From: Paraburkholderia hayleyella
GTDB taxonomy: Bacteria; Pseudomonadota; Gammaproteobacteria; Burkholderiales; Burkholderiaceae
Direction of reading: 5' to 3'
Assembly (NCBI RefSeq): GCF_009455685.1
Contig: NZ_QPES01000001.1
Location: 3,231,140 to 3,295,139 of the forward strand
DNA length: 64,000 nucleotides
In this document: in pieces, positions 17,652-27,485 of the stretch
Numbering within the stretch: position 1 is the first letter of the stretch
Layout: each line of letters opens with the position of its first letter
Translations under genes and position numbers: made by a program
The notes under the pieces: model-generated
What the model saw: the letters and a program-made list of their open reading frames with translations, nothing else
What the model was told of the DNA's origin: nothing
Databases searched by the model: none

Positions 17652-17909
17652 ATGCAAATGATCTACAACAGCCAGAACTACTGCGTTGTCGAATTTCCCC
17701 CGCAAGACGGGCACTTCGCCATGAGGTCTGGCGGTTACGAGATCGTCGATAAAAACATGCAACGCGAAATCTATATTGATGGCGTAATGGCCGCCAGTTT
17801 CCGTGAGCATGTGCAAAGGCTCATCGCAGAAGAGCCCTCGCTCGATGAGGTCGACGAGTTTCTCGGCCAGTTCGACAGCCTGATGACCCAGCCTGTGATT
17901 TCTCACTGA
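17652..17909 (+). CDS. DUF3567 domain-containing protein
   Basis: A small cytosolic protein of 85 residues that matches the betaproteobacterial DUF3567 family (start M-Q-M-I-Y-N-S, then G-G-Y-E-I-V-D-K and an acidic C-terminal half). The ATG at 17652 follows an AGGAACAGGAG ribosome-binding region; the longer open frame reads through unrelated leader sequence. A strong terminator follows the stop. Function unknown. Confidence 0.88.
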   Translation: MQMIYNSQNYCVVEFPPQDGHFAMRSGGYEIVDKNMQREIYIDGVMAASFREHVQRLIAEEPSLDEVDEFLGQFDSLMTQPVISH

Positions 17910-17958
17910 TCCCGGTTCAGCCTTTCTTGTTTTTTATTCAGCACCCCGGTGCGCCCAA

Positions 17959-17990
17959 CCCCCGCCAGGCAAAGCCTGGCGGGGGTTTTT
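17959..17990 (+). terminator. Rho-independent terminator after DUF3567 gene
   Basis: A 12-bp GC-rich stem (CCCCCGCCAGGC and its complement) with an AAA loop, followed at once by five T. It lies 50 bp after the DUF3567 stop and separates it from metH. Confidence 0.92.
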
Positions 17991-18097
17991 ACTGTTCACG
18001 CAATTAATTTCCCATCATTGCCCGCATTCAGGCAAAGCACTGCTCCGACTACAATAACGAACTTTCCCGAACCAGCCGCCCTCCCGCCCGACTCGCC

Positions 18098-19168
18098 ATG
18101 AACCAGCCCGCTCGCCCCGCCGCTTCCGCCCCCAGCGCTCGCGCTTACACACGGGGGGCCGCGCTCCCCAGGCTGCTCGAGTCACGCATCCTGATACTCG
18201 ATGGTGCGATGGGCACGATGATCCAGCGCTACAAGCTCGACGAAGCCCGCTACCGCGGCGCACGCTTCCAGGATTACGGCCGCGATATCAAAGGCAACAA
18301 CGAACTGTTATCGCTCACGCAACCGCAGATCATCGGCGAAATCCACGAGCAATATCTCGCGGCCGGCGCGGACATCATCGAAACCAACACGTTTGGCGCG
18401 ACCACCGTGGCCCAGGCCGACTACGGCATGGAAAACCTTGCCATCGAGATGAATCTCGAATCCGCCAGGCTGGCGCGCGCCGCGTGCGACAAATATTCGA
18501 CGCCCGACAAGCCACGCTTCGTCGCAGGCGCAATCGGCCCCACACCGAAAACCGCCAGCATCTCACCCGACGTCAACGATCCAGGCGCGCGCAACGTCAC
18601 CTTCGACGAACTCCGCACCTCGTATTACGAACAGGCGCAAGCGCTGCTCGATGGCGGCGCGGACCTGTTTCTGGTCGAAACGATTTTCGACACGCTCAAC
18701 GCCAAAGCCGCACTGTTCGCCCTTGATGAGCTTTTCGAAAACACCGGCGAGCGCCTCCCCATCATGATTTCCGGCACGGTCACCGACGCTTCGGGGCGTA
18801 TTCTCTCGGGCCAAACCGTCGAAGCCTTCTGGAATTCGCTGCGGCACGCCAAGCCCCTGACCTTCGGCCTGAACTGCGCTCTGGGCGCAGCGCTCATGCG
18901 TCCGTACATCGCCGAGCTGGCGCGTCTGTGCGACACCTATGTGTCGTGCTATCCGAATGCGGGCCTGCCCAATCCGATGAGCGACACCGGCTTCGACGAG
19001 CTGCCCGCCGACACCTCCGGCCTGCTGCGGGAGTTCGCTCAGGCGGGCCTCGTGAACCTCGCAGGCGGCTGCTGCGGCACCACTCCAGAACACATCGCGG
19101 CCATTGCCAAGGCACTCGCCGAGATCAAGCCGCGCCAGTGGCCAGGCCAGTACCGCGATGCCGCCTGA
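18098..19168 (+). CDS. metH: Methionine synthase, homocysteine-binding (N-terminal) protein
   Basis: The Hcy module of cobalamin-dependent methionine synthase as a separate 356-residue protein. It binds homocysteine through a zinc ion held by C260, C325 and C326 (the latter pair in G-G-C-C-G-T-T-P). The segment I-L-D-G-A-M-G-T-M at about 34-41 is the family start. In E. coli this module is fused to the rest of MetH; here a stop and 109 bp separate it from the second gene, the normal condition in Burkholderia and not a mutation. No cobalamin riboswitch is recognisable in the roughly 100-bp leader. Confidence 0.95.
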   Translation: MNQPARPAASAPSARAYTRGAALPRLLESRILILDGAMGTMIQRYKLDEARYRGARFQDYGRDIKGNNELLSLTQPQIIGEIHEQYLAAGADIIETNTFGATTVAQADYGMENLAIEMNLESARLARAACDKYSTPDKPRFVAGAIGPTPKTASISPDVNDPGARNVTFDELRTSYYEQAQALLDGGADLFLVETIFDTLNAKAALFALDELFENTGERLPIMISGTVTDASGRILSGQTVEAFWNSLRHAKPLTFGLNCALGAALMRPYIAELARLCDTYVSCYPNAGLPNPMSDTGFDELPADTSGLLREFAQAGLVNLAGGCCGTTPEHIAAIAKALAEIKPRQWPGQYRDAA

Positions 19169-19277
19169 CGCACGGCTCGCACGCTGAGCGCCGCGTCTTC
19201 TCCCAAGCCGCTCCTTGCCCCTATTGCCCCTATTGCTCCTATTCCCCCGCTTTCACAGCCAGCCTTAGCACACTGCC

Positions 19278-21995
19278 ATGACCGATCACACCATGCGCCT
19301 CTCCGGGCTCGAACCCTTCAACGTCTCGCCTGGTACGCTTTTCATCAACGTCGGCGAACGCACCAATGTGACCGGCTCGAAGGCCTTCGCCCGCATGATT
19401 CTCAACGGCCAGTTCGACGAGGCGCTCGCGGTAGCGCGCCACCAGGTCGAAAACGGCGCGCAGGTGATCGACGTCAACATGGACGAAGCCATGCTCGATT
19501 CAAAGGCCGCCATGGAGCGCTTCATGAACCTGATCGCGTCCGAGCCCGATATCGCTCGCGTGCCGGTCATGATCGATTCGTCGAAGTGGGAAGTGATCGA
19601 AGCCGGTCTGAAATGCGTGCAAGGCAAAGCGATCGTCAATTCGATCTCGCTCAAGGAAGGGGAGGCCGCCTTCCGCCATCACGCGAACCTGATCCGCCGT
19701 TATGGCGCGGCCGCCGTGGTGATGGCCTTCGATGAGCAGGGCCAGGCCGACACTTTCGCGCGCAAGACAGAGATCTGCCAGCGCTCCTATGATTTTCTGG
19801 TCAATGAAGTGGGGTTTCCGCCAGAAGACATCGTGTTCGATCCGAATATTTTCGCCATCGCCACCGGCATCGAGGAACACAACAATTACGCGGTCGATTT
19901 CATCAATGCCACGCGCTGGATCAAGCAAAACCTGCCGTATGCGAAGGTGAGCGGCGGGGTGTCGAACGTCTCGTTCTCGTTTCGTGGCAACGACCCGGTG
20001 CGCGAGGCAATTCACACCGTGTTCCTGTATCACGCGATCCAGGCAGGCATGGACATGGGCATCGTCAACGCGGGCCAGCTAGGCGTGTATGCCGATCTCG
20101 ACCCTGAGCTGCGCGAGCGCGTCGAGGATGTCGTGCTAAACCGCCGTGCCGATGGCACCGACCGTCTGCTCGAAATCGCCGACCGCTTCAAAACCGGCGC
20201 GGCAAAAAAAGAAGAAAACCTCGAATGGCGCAACCAGCCCGTTGAAAAACGTCTGGCCCATGCGATGGTGCACGGCATCACGAACTTCATCGTCGAAGAC
20301 ACCGAAGAAGCCCGCGCGCAGATCGCCGCCACAGGCGGGCGGCCCATCAACGTGATCGAAGGGCCGTTGATGGATGGCATGAACATCGTGGGCGACCTGT
20401 TTGGTCAGGGCAAGATGTTCCTGCCGCAGGTGGTCAAATCGGCGCGTGTGATGAAGCAGGCCGTCGCTCATCTGATTCCGTTCATCGAAGAAGAAAAGCA
20501 GCGCCTTGCCGCCGCCGGCAGCGACGTGCGCGCCAAAGGCAAGATCGTGATCGCCACCGTCAAGGGCGATGTGCACGATATCGGCAAGAACATCGTTACA
20601 GTGGTCCTGCAGTGCAATAACTTCGAAGTGGTCAACATGGGCGTGATGGTGCCGTGCGCCGACATCCTGGCCAAAGCCCGCGCTGAAGGCGCGGACATCA
20701 TCGGGCTATCCGGGCTGATTACGCCCAGCCTCGAAGAAATGTCATACGTCGCCGCGGAAATGCAGCGCGACGATTATTTCCGCGAGAAAAAAACACCGCT
20801 GCTGATTGGCGGCGCGACCACCTCGCGGGTGCATACCGCCGTCAAGATCGCGCCGCATTACGACGGGCCCGTGGTGTACGTGCCGGATGCTTCGCGCTCG
20901 GTATCGGTAGCGTCGAGCCTGCTATCAGACGACGGCGCGACGAAGTATCTGGACGAACTGAAAACCGATTACGAGCGCATCCGCGAGCAGCACGCCAACA
21001 AAAAAGCCCAGCCGATGGTGACACTGGCCGAAGCCCGGGCCAATAAAACACCGCTCGACTGGAACGCCTGGCAACCGGTCAAGCCCAAGTTCATTGGACG
21101 GCGCGTATTCAAGAATTTCGATCTGGCGGAGCTGGCGCAATACATCGACTGGGCGCCGTTTTTCCAGACGTGGGATCTGGCCGGGCCTTATCCGGCGATT
21201 CTCACCGATGAGATCGTCGGCGAATCCGCCCGGCGCGTGTTTGCCGACGGCAAGGCGATGCTGGCGCGGCTGATCCAGGGGCGCTGGCTCACGGCCAATG
21301 GCGTGATTGCGCTGCTGCCCGCGAACACCGTCAATGACGACGACATCGAGATTTACACCGACGAATCGCGCACCGAGGTGGCGCTCACCTGGCGCAACCT
21401 GCGCCAGCAAAGCGTGCGGCCGGTGGTCGATGGCGTGAAGCGGCCCAACCGCTCGCTGGCGGATTTCATCGCGCCGAAAACCTCCGGGCTAGCGGACTAT
21501 ATTGGCCTGTTCGCGGTCACGGCAGGCCTCGGTGTTGAAGCAAAAGAAAAGCAGTTCGAAAAAGATCACGACGATTACAGCGCCATCATGTTCAAGGCGC
21601 TCGCGGACCGTTTGGCTGAAGCCTTCGCCGAAGCGATGCATGCGCGCGTGCGGCGCGACCTGTGGGGCTACGCCAGCCAGGAAACGCTCACCAACGACGA
21701 CCTGATCGCCGAAAAATACCAGGGCATCCGGCCTGCTCCAGGCTATCCCGCATGCCCCGATCATCTGGTGAAGCAGGCGATGTTCGATGTGCTGCAAGCC
21801 AGCGAGATCGGCATGAGCGTGACCGAATCGCTGGCGATGCTACCCGCCGCGAGCGTCTCCGGTTTTTATCTGGCGCATCCGGATAGCACGTATTTTTCGG
21901 TCGGCAAAATTGCGCAGGATCAACTGGATGATTACGCCCAGCGCATGGGGCTCTCGCAAGCCGAGGCCAAACGGGCGCTGGCGCCTTTGCTGTGA
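19278..21995 (+). CDS. metH: Methionine synthase, methyltetrahydrofolate/B12/activation protein
   Basis: The remaining modules of B12-dependent methionine synthase, 905 residues. In order they are a pterin-binding domain for methyltetrahydrofolate (about 10-280, starting N-V-G-E-R-T-N-V-T-G-S), a four-helix cap (about 300-400), a cobalamin-binding domain with the base-off motif D-V-H433-D-I-G-K-N, and the AdoMet activation domain (about 590-900, ending with R-P-A-P-G-Y-P-A-C-P-D-H). It acts with the upstream Hcy-binding protein to make methionine. The gap between the two genes holds short CCCCTATTG-type repeats at about 19216-19246. Confidence 0.96.
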   Translation: MTDHTMRLSGLEPFNVSPGTLFINVGERTNVTGSKAFARMILNGQFDEALAVARHQVENGAQVIDVNMDEAMLDSKAAMERFMNLIASEPDIARVPVMIDSSKWEVIEAGLKCVQGKAIVNSISLKEGEAAFRHHANLIRRYGAAAVVMAFDEQGQADTFARKTEICQRSYDFLVNEVGFPPEDIVFDPNIFAIATGIEEHNNYAVDFINATRWIKQNLPYAKVSGGVSNVSFSFRGNDPVREAIHTVFLYHAIQAGMDMGIVNAGQLGVYADLDPELRERVEDVVLNRRADGTDRLLEIADRFKTGAAKKEENLEWRNQPVEKRLAHAMVHGITNFIVEDTEEARAQIAATGGRPINVIEGPLMDGMNIVGDLFGQGKMFLPQVVKSARVMKQAVAHLIPFIEEEKQRLAAAGSDVRAKGKIVIATVKGDVHDIGKNIVTVVLQCNNFEVVNMGVMVPCADILAKARAEGADIIGLSGLITPSLEEMSYVAAEMQRDDYFREKKTPLLIGGATTSRVHTAVKIAPHYDGPVVYVPDASRSVSVASSLLSDDGATKYLDELKTDYERIREQHANKKAQPMVTLAEARANKTPLDWNAWQPVKPKFIGRRVFKNFDLAELAQYIDWAPFFQTWDLAGPYPAILTDEIVGESARRVFADGKAMLARLIQGRWLTANGVIALLPANTVNDDDIEIYTDESRTEVALTWRNLRQQSVRPVVDGVKRPNRSLADFIAPKTSGLADYIGLFAVTAGLGVEAKEKQFEKDHDDYSAIMFKALADRLAEAFAEAMHARVRRDLWGYASQETLTNDDLIAEKYQGIRPAPGYPACPDHLVKQAMFDVLQASEIGMSVTESLAMLPAASVSGFYLAHPDSTYFSVGKIAQDQLDDYAQRMGLSQAEAKRALAPLL

Positions 21996-22067
21996 GGCTG
22001 AGTTCCATCGCCGCATCATGAGACGGCGCGGGGACCTCCACGAACCTGTTGCACAAGCGTTCCGCCC

Positions 22068-22112
22068 AAAAAAACACCCCAGGAGCCAGACCGATGTCCG
22101 ACTCCTGGGGTG
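22068..22112 (-). terminator. Rho-independent terminator for the DUF1840 gene
   Basis: An 11-bp inverted repeat (CACCCCAGGAG and its complement) with a run of seven A on its left side, which is a U-run when read leftward. It therefore ends transcription from the DUF1840 gene and may also stop the oncoming metH transcript. Confidence 0.8.
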
Positions 22113-22234
22113 CAGTTCAAAAAGCGTTTTTTGCTTCGCGCTGAAACATCGCGGCTGACTTTGCCGCCAACTTCCGGCTCTTCCTGACGAGTGACCCTTG
22201 CCGCAGCGTCAGAGCCTACTCGCGTCAATCAGGC

Positions 22235-22561
22235 TCAAACACCCCAAACGATATCCGCATTCCCCTTATGCGCCTCGCGCATCATGTCGAGAAACGGAAA
22301 CGCCCGCTGCGCCAGGCCTAGTGGAATCTCATGATGCTCATAGCCTTCTTCGCCTTCATGGAAATGGCCATCGTGTTCAGCACGCGTTTGTTTGTCAGTT
22401 GAGATCGCGCCTTCGAGCTTGGTAATCGCCGCAGGTAGCTCGTCGTGGGTGATCACCCCACGTTCACCCAGACGTTTGCCGATGATGCCAAGCAGATACT
22501 GGGCCAAGTCTCCCAGCATCATCACGTCCGGTGCAGCTTGGCATTTAAAGGTAATCAGCAT
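22235..22561 (-). CDS. DUF1840 domain-containing protein
   Basis: A small cytosolic protein of 108 residues. The DUF1840 family start M-L-I-T-F-K-C is followed by a helical region and a His/Glu-rich stretch at about 70-85 (E-H-D-G-H-F-H-E-G-E-E-G) that could bind metal. The ATG at 22561 has AGAGGAAACC just ahead, so the longer open frame is rejected. It converges on metH. The function is unknown. Confidence 0.87.
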   Translation of the reverse strand: MLITFKCQAAPDVMMLGDLAQYLLGIIGKRLGERGVITHDELPAAITKLEGAISTDKQTRAEHDGHFHEGEEGYEHHEIPLGLAQRAFPFLDMMREAHKGNADIVWGV

Positions 22562-22924
22562 AACGGTTTCCTCTGTTCGTTGTTCAGTGTTGAAATTTGA
22601 TGCACGCGTACCGCCGCTCACGCGACGGCACGAACTGGCGGCCTACAGCCCTTGATAGGCAAGTCGCCGAATATATAGCACCTGCTAAAATCCGGCTAGA
22701 TCGAACGGCGCCGGGCTGCCCGGGCTGCTATTCGCGGCTATTACTCCGTGGCAGCGACAGCCAGCCGGGCCCCAGGCGCAGCGAGTGCCCACCCCAGGGC
22801 CTCGCGGCCACGACAGCGCGGCACAACCCTTTTGTATTCCCCTGGCGGACACTACCATTGCGTGCCAAGCACCCGCTAGCGTTCCGTTTTTACCCGGATT
22901 TGCCTCACTGGACTCATCACACGC
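22562..22924. other. Divergent intergenic region between DUF1840 gene and argS
   Basis: About 360 bp. An AT-rich pocket near 22668-22692 (ATATATAG and TAAAAT) may carry promoters for one or both divergent genes. The remainder is GC-rich with no supported open frame; no RNA motif was recognised. Confidence 0.45.
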
Positions 22925-24715
22925 ATGTTGCCCGCACATAAACATTTCCTCGAAACCCTGTTCAGCGATACCGTGAAGCAGGTCGCCCAAACCATGCAGG
23001 GTGAAGCCAACGCGGAGTTCGTCGCGCCCACCATCACGCTTGAGCGGCCGAAAGTCGCCGCCCATGGCGACATCGCCTGCAATGTGGCGATGCAGCTCGC
23101 CAAACCGCTGCGTGCCAATCCGCGTCAGCTCGCGCAACACATCGTCGAGACCCTGCTCATGCAGCCGGGCGCGCGGCAACTGGTACTGGATGCGGAAGTC
23201 GCAGGCCCCGGCTTTATCAATCTCCGGCTCACGCCCACGGCCAAGCAGGCCGTCATCGCCGCCGTCTTCGCCGAACAGACGCGCTTTGGCCACGTCGCCC
23301 GGGAAGCGGGCCGCCGTGTGCTGGTCGAATTTGTCTCGGCCAACCCCACCGGCCCGCTGCACGTCGGCCACGGGCGCCAGGCGGCGCTGGGCGATGCGCT
23401 CTCGAATGTGCTGGCCTCGCAAGGCTATGCGGTTCACCGTGAGTTTTACTACAACGATGCCGGGGTCCAGATCCAGACCCTCGCCCTCTCCACCCAGGCG
23501 CGCGCGCGCGGGCTCAAGCCCGGTGACGCGCTGTGGCCCGAAGCGGCCTACAACGGCGAATACATCGCGGATATCGCCCGCGATTACCTCAATGGCGCAA
23601 CCGTCGCCGCCAGTGATGGCGAGCCCGTCAAGGGCGCAGGCGAGATCGGCAACCTGGAGGCAATCCGCCGCTTCGCCGTGGCCTACCTGCGCCACGAGCA
23701 GGACATGGATCTTCAGGCGTTCGGCGTTCAGTTCGACCAGTACTATCTCGAATCCTCGCTATACAAGGAAGGCCGTGTCGAAAAAACAGTGGCCGCGCTC
23801 ATTGCCGCAGGCAAAACCTACGAGCAGGACAACGCCCTGTGGCTGCGCACCACCGACGACGGTGACGACAAAGACCGCGTGATGCGCAAATCCGACGGCA
23901 CGTACACCTATTTCGTGCCGGACGTCGCCTATCACGCGGTCAAATGGGAACGCGGCTTCACCAAGGTAATCAACGTGCAGGGCTCGGATCACCACGGCAC
24001 CATTGCGCGCGTGCGGGCTGGGCTGCAAGGGCTGGGCCTTGGCATCCCGCAAGGCTATCCGGATTACATCCTGCACAAGATGGTCACGGTGATGCGTAAC
24101 GGCGAGGAAGTCAAAATCTCGAAACGCGCGGGCAGCTATGTGACCGTGCGCGACCTGATCGAATGGTCGGGCGGCGTCACCCCGGGCAGCGACACGGCCC
24201 AGGCGCCAGCCGATGAAGCCACGATCCGCCGTGGCCGCGACGCGGTGCGCTTCTTCCTGATCTCGCGCAAGGCGGATACCGAATTCGTCTTCGACATCGA
24301 CCTCGCGCTCAAGCAAAACGACGAAAACCCGGTGCATTACGTCCAGTACGCGCATGCGCGTATCTGCTCGGTGCTCAATGAATGGAAAACGCGCTACCAG
24401 GGCGACGAAGCCCACCTCGCGCAAATCGACGTCACGCCGCTCACCAGCGAACGGGCGATGGCGCTGCTGCAAAAACTGGCCGAATTCCCGGACATGCTCG
24501 AACATGCCGCCACCGAACTCGCGCCGCACGCGGTAGCGTTCTATCTGCGCGAACTCGCTAGTGAATTTCACTCGTTTTACAATGACCGGGCCGAGCGCGT
24601 GCTGATCGACGAGGCAACAGGCCGCAACGCCCGCATCGCACTGCTCGCGGCAACCCGTCAGGTGCTGGCCAACGGCCTGGCGTTAATCGGTGTCTCAGCG
24701 CCCCTCAAGATGTAA
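22925..24715 (+). CDS. argS: Arginyl-tRNA synthetase
   Basis: Charges tRNA-Arg in the cytosol. It is a 596-residue class I synthetase with the HIGH-type signature H146-V-G-H149 (in P-T-G-P-L-H-V-G-H-G-R) and the KMSKS counterpart K397-I-S-K400-R. An N-terminal tRNA-recognition domain and a C-terminal DALR-like anticodon-binding domain (about 470-596) complete the usual form. It is followed by the SPOR-protein gene on the same strand after 83 bp. Confidence 0.97.
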   Translation: MLPAHKHFLETLFSDTVKQVAQTMQGEANAEFVAPTITLERPKVAAHGDIACNVAMQLAKPLRANPRQLAQHIVETLLMQPGARQLVLDAEVAGPGFINLRLTPTAKQAVIAAVFAEQTRFGHVAREAGRRVLVEFVSANPTGPLHVGHGRQAALGDALSNVLASQGYAVHREFYYNDAGVQIQTLALSTQARARGLKPGDALWPEAAYNGEYIADIARDYLNGATVAASDGEPVKGAGEIGNLEAIRRFAVAYLRHEQDMDLQAFGVQFDQYYLESSLYKEGRVEKTVAALIAAGKTYEQDNALWLRTTDDGDDKDRVMRKSDGTYTYFVPDVAYHAVKWERGFTKVINVQGSDHHGTIARVRAGLQGLGLGIPQGYPDYILHKMVTVMRNGEEVKISKRAGSYVTVRDLIEWSGGVTPGSDTAQAPADEATIRRGRDAVRFFLISRKADTEFVFDIDLALKQNDENPVHYVQYAHARICSVLNEWKTRYQGDEAHLAQIDVTPLTSERAMALLQKLAEFPDMLEHAATELAPHAVAFYLRELASEFHSFYNDRAERVLIDEATGRNARIALLAATRQVLANGLALIGVSAPLKM

Positions 24716-24798
24716 GCGCCCCGCCAAACCACCCCATGCGTGTGGCCGTCGTTATAATCGGCGGCCGTTCCAGGATTTTTTTGCAGGTGATTCATACG

Positions 24799-25557
24799 AT
24801 GGCACAACCACGCCGTGCAACGAAGCAATCGAAACAAACCGGAGGCACTTTTCTCGGTATCGTGCTGGGACTGATCGTCGGCCTCGCCGTCGCGGTTGTG
24901 GTGGCGCTCTATATCACGCGTGCGCCTACGCCGTTTGTCTCGAAAGTCGCTCCCCCCACCGATACTGCCGCGCCCTCGCCGCAGTTCGACCCCAACCGCC
25001 CGCTGCAAGGCAAGATGCCCGGCCAGCCCGTCGCGCCACAAGGAGCCCAGCCCACGCCGCCCAACACGGCGCCTGGCGCCACCAGCAACCAGACGCAAAG
25101 CACGGGCCTGCTCGATGAACCGCAAATCGTCGAAGTTCCGCCCACCAGCGCGAACGGGGTAGCGGTCGCACCCAAACCCGCTGCTGAAAAAGACTCCGCC
25201 GCACCCGTACCGGTGAAAAAACCACCCACCCCCGCTACCAGCGCGAGTTCAGCCATCAACGGCAACGCGCCGCCTCCAGGCACGGCGAAGCCCAGCCCGC
25301 AGAGCGCGTCCGATGCCAATACCGGCTATTTCCTTCAGGTCGGGGCCTATAAAACCTCGGCCGATGCCGAGCAACAGCGCGCCCGACTGGCCTTCCAGGG
25401 CTTCGAATCGAAAGTCACGTTGCGCGACTCAGGAGGCGTCACGTATTACCGTGTGCGCATCGGGCCCTTCTCAAAATTCGATGAGATGAACGCCGCCCGC
25501 CAGCGCTTGTCTGGCGCGGGGGTCGATACTGCGGTTATCCGCTTTACCAAACAGTGA
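24799..25557 (+). CDS. SPOR domain-containing protein
   Basis: A bitopic inner-membrane protein of 252 residues: short basic cytoplasmic N-terminus, one transmembrane helix (about 16-40), a Pro/Ala-rich periplasmic linker and a SPOR domain at about 178-252 (G-Y-F-L-Q-V-G-A-Y onward). SPOR domains bind denuded glycan strands at the division septum, so a role in cell division, like FtsN, is expected. The ATG at 24799 has an AGGTGA just upstream; the longer frame adds only untranslated leader. It follows argS, as in related genomes. Confidence 0.9.
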   Translation: MAQPRRATKQSKQTGGTFLGIVLGLIVGLAVAVVVALYITRAPTPFVSKVAPPTDTAAPSPQFDPNRPLQGKMPGQPVAPQGAQPTPPNTAPGATSNQTQSTGLLDEPQIVEVPPTSANGVAVAPKPAAEKDSAAPVPVKKPPTPATSASSAINGNAPPPGTAKPSPQSASDANTGYFLQVGAYKTSADAEQQRARLAFQGFESKVTLRDSGGVTYYRVRIGPFSKFDEMNAARQRLSGAGVDTAVIRFTKQ

Positions 25558-25682
25558 TTCTGACGCGCCGCCTCTGAACCTTACTTTGGCGGCGCGGGTC
25601 TCAATCACAGCAACGGCCTGCTCATGCTCACTGTTTCAACGCCACCGCAAACCAGTCACACATCTCATTTTTAGCGCCGTTC

Positions 25683-25709
25683 AATTCGCTTAATTCACTT
25701 AATTCGCTT
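25683..25709. repeat. Three tandem copies of a 9-bp unit
   Basis: AATTCGCTT, AATTCACTT, AATTCGCTT in direct succession about 25-50 bp upstream of dsbA, followed by CATTC. It is an AT-rich tandem in the dsbA leader; promoter involvement is possible but unproven. Confidence 0.75.
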
Positions 25710-25730
25710 CATTCAACAGGTCATCCAGAA

Positions 25731-26369
25731 ATGAAAAAACTGTTCAGCATCATGCTGCTTTCGCTTGGGTTCATCACGGCAGCAGCGCAGGCCGCACCAG
25801 CGGCCCCCGTCGCAGGCAAGGACTACACCGTCCTCGCAGCCCCTCAACCCATCGAAGCCCCCGCAGGCAAGATCGAAGTCATCGAATTTTTCTGGTACGG
25901 CTGCCCTCATTGCAGCGAATTCGATCCCTTTCTCGAAACCTGGATCAAACGCCAAGGCCCGGACGTGAGCTTCAAGCGCGTTCCCGTCGCGTTTCGAGAC
26001 GACTTTATTCCGCACTCGAAGCTCTATCACGCGCTTGACGCCATGGGCCTCCTGCAACAGCTCACACCCAAAATATTCAATGAGATCCATGTCAACAAGA
26101 ACTATCTGATGACACCGGAAGAACAGGCCAAATTCCTCGCCAAGAACGGCGTTGACACTAAAAAATTCATGGAGGCCTACAACTCATTCTCGACACAAAG
26201 CGCGGTGCAGCGCGATAAAAAGATGATGGCCGCCTACAAGATCGAGGGCGTGCCCACCCTGATCGTGCAAGGCAAGTACGTCACCGGCCCAAGCGCGACC
26301 AATAGCCTGCCAGGCACGATCCAGGTGCTGGATTATCTGGTCACACAAGTCCGCGCCAAAAAGATGTAA
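25731..26369 (+). CDS. dsbA: Thiol:disulfide interchange protein DsbA
   Basis: Periplasmic oxidase that introduces disulfide bonds into exported proteins. The 212-residue precursor has a signal peptide (about 1-22, cut after A-Q-A) and a thioredoxin fold with the active site C58-P-H-C61 and the cis-proline loop G-V-P-T near the C-terminus. Its partner DsbB is not in the window. An SDR gene follows after 30 bp and may be cotranscribed. Confidence 0.96.
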   Translation: MKKLFSIMLLSLGFITAAAQAAPAAPVAGKDYTVLAAPQPIEAPAGKIEVIEFFWYGCPHCSEFDPFLETWIKRQGPDVSFKRVPVAFRDDFIPHSKLYHALDAMGLLQQLTPKIFNEIHVNKNYLMTPEEQAKFLAKNGVDTKKFMEAYNSFSTQSAVQRDKKMMAAYKIEGVPTLIVQGKYVTGPSATNSLPGTIQVLDYLVTQVRAKKM

Positions 26370-26399
26370 ATCCCCTGACATCACCGCCAAGGCACCGGA

Positions 26400-27179
26400 A
26401 TGAACGCGCCTCTGAAGGTTTTCATTACCGGTGCTTCAAGCGGTATTGGTCTCGCGCTCGCCACCGAATATCTACGGCGCGGCGCGATTCTCGGCCTGGT
26501 CGCCCGTCGCGGCGACGTACTGCGCCAGTTCCAGCAATCCCATCCCCAGCATTCCATTGCGGTTTATAGCGTCGATGTGCGTGACGCCGACGCGCTGGCT
26601 AGCGCCGCCGCGCAGTTCATCGCCCAATACGGTTGCCCCGATATCGTGCTCGCCAACGCGGGCATCAGCCGTGGCGCACTGACCGGCCACGGCGATCTCG
26701 CCGCTTTCCGCGAGGTCATGGACGTCAACTATTACGGCATGGTGGCCACGTTCGAGCCGTTCGTGAAAACCATGAGCACCGCACGGCGCGGCACTCTGGT
26801 GGGCGTCGCCAGTGTCGCCGGCGTGCGTGGCCTGCCCGGCTCCGGGGCTTATAGCGCGTCCAAATCCGCCGCCCTGAAATATCTCGAAGCGTTGCGCGTC
26901 GAGATGCGTCCCCAGGGGGTCTGCGTCGTCACCATCGCGCCCGGCTATATCCGCACGCCGATGACCGAACACAATCCCTATCCCATGCCCTTTCTGATGG
27001 ACGCGGAGCGCTTCGCCGTGAAAGTCGCCGATGCCATTGCCCGCAAGGTTTCGTTCGCGGTCTATCCGTGGCCGATGCGCATCGCCGCGATGCTGCTGCA
27101 CGCCATGCCGCGCTGGCTGTACGACCGCCTGTTCGAAAAAGCGCCGCGCAAACCGCGTGCGCCCGACGCGCTGCCATGA
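26400..27179 (+). CDS. SDR family oxidoreductase
   Basis: A classical short-chain dehydrogenase/reductase of 259 residues. The nucleotide-binding T10-G-A-S-S-G-I-G17, the N-A-G motif, the catalytic Ser (A-S-V-A-G) and Y-S-A-S-K are all present. The C-terminus has a hydrophobic helix followed by a basic tail, which may bring it to the membrane. The substrate is unknown. It lies 30 bp after dsbA. Confidence 0.9.
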   Translation: MNAPLKVFITGASSGIGLALATEYLRRGAILGLVARRGDVLRQFQQSHPQHSIAVYSVDVRDADALASAAAQFIAQYGCPDIVLANAGISRGALTGHGDLAAFREVMDVNYYGMVATFEPFVKTMSTARRGTLVGVASVAGVRGLPGSGAYSASKSAALKYLEALRVEMRPQGVCVVTIAPGYIRTPMTEHNPYPMPFLMDAERFAVKVADAIARKVSFAVYPWPMRIAAMLLHAMPRWLYDRLFEKAPRKPRAPDALP

Positions 27180-27485
27180 GCCCAGCATCGGGCCCAGCTC
27201 GATTCTGTTGAGCCCGGGTACTCAGGCGCATGAAGTACGTGCATTAATACCCCGCGACATCGGGTCCATACGCCATATCGGTATACAAATTAAGTCGTTG
27301 TCGCCCGGCGTGTCATTCGCTAAGCTTTCTGCCCGATGCTCGATACCGCCTGACAGCTTTTGTATCTGTCACGCTGCCCGGCCCGATATCCGAACCGCCC
27401 CCAACACCCAGAACATCCAGGAACGCCCAGCCGCCTTGCCCCAAACCAGCGCTGCGCTCCACTCACACTCGACATGGGAGATCTC
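27180..27485. other. Leader region of the peptide-binding protein gene
   Basis: About 306 bp. The last 125 bp stay in frame with the downstream gene but have no signal-peptide logic, so they are treated as leader. No clear promoter, riboswitch or terminator was found. Confidence 0.45.

Noticed and set aside
17991..18097. Cobalamin riboswitch ahead of metH
   Set aside because: The leader is only about 100 bp and shows no B12-box-like sequence.
23001..23882. 293-codon frame inside argS
   Set aside because: Arg/Ser/Pro-rich out-of-frame reading of argS.
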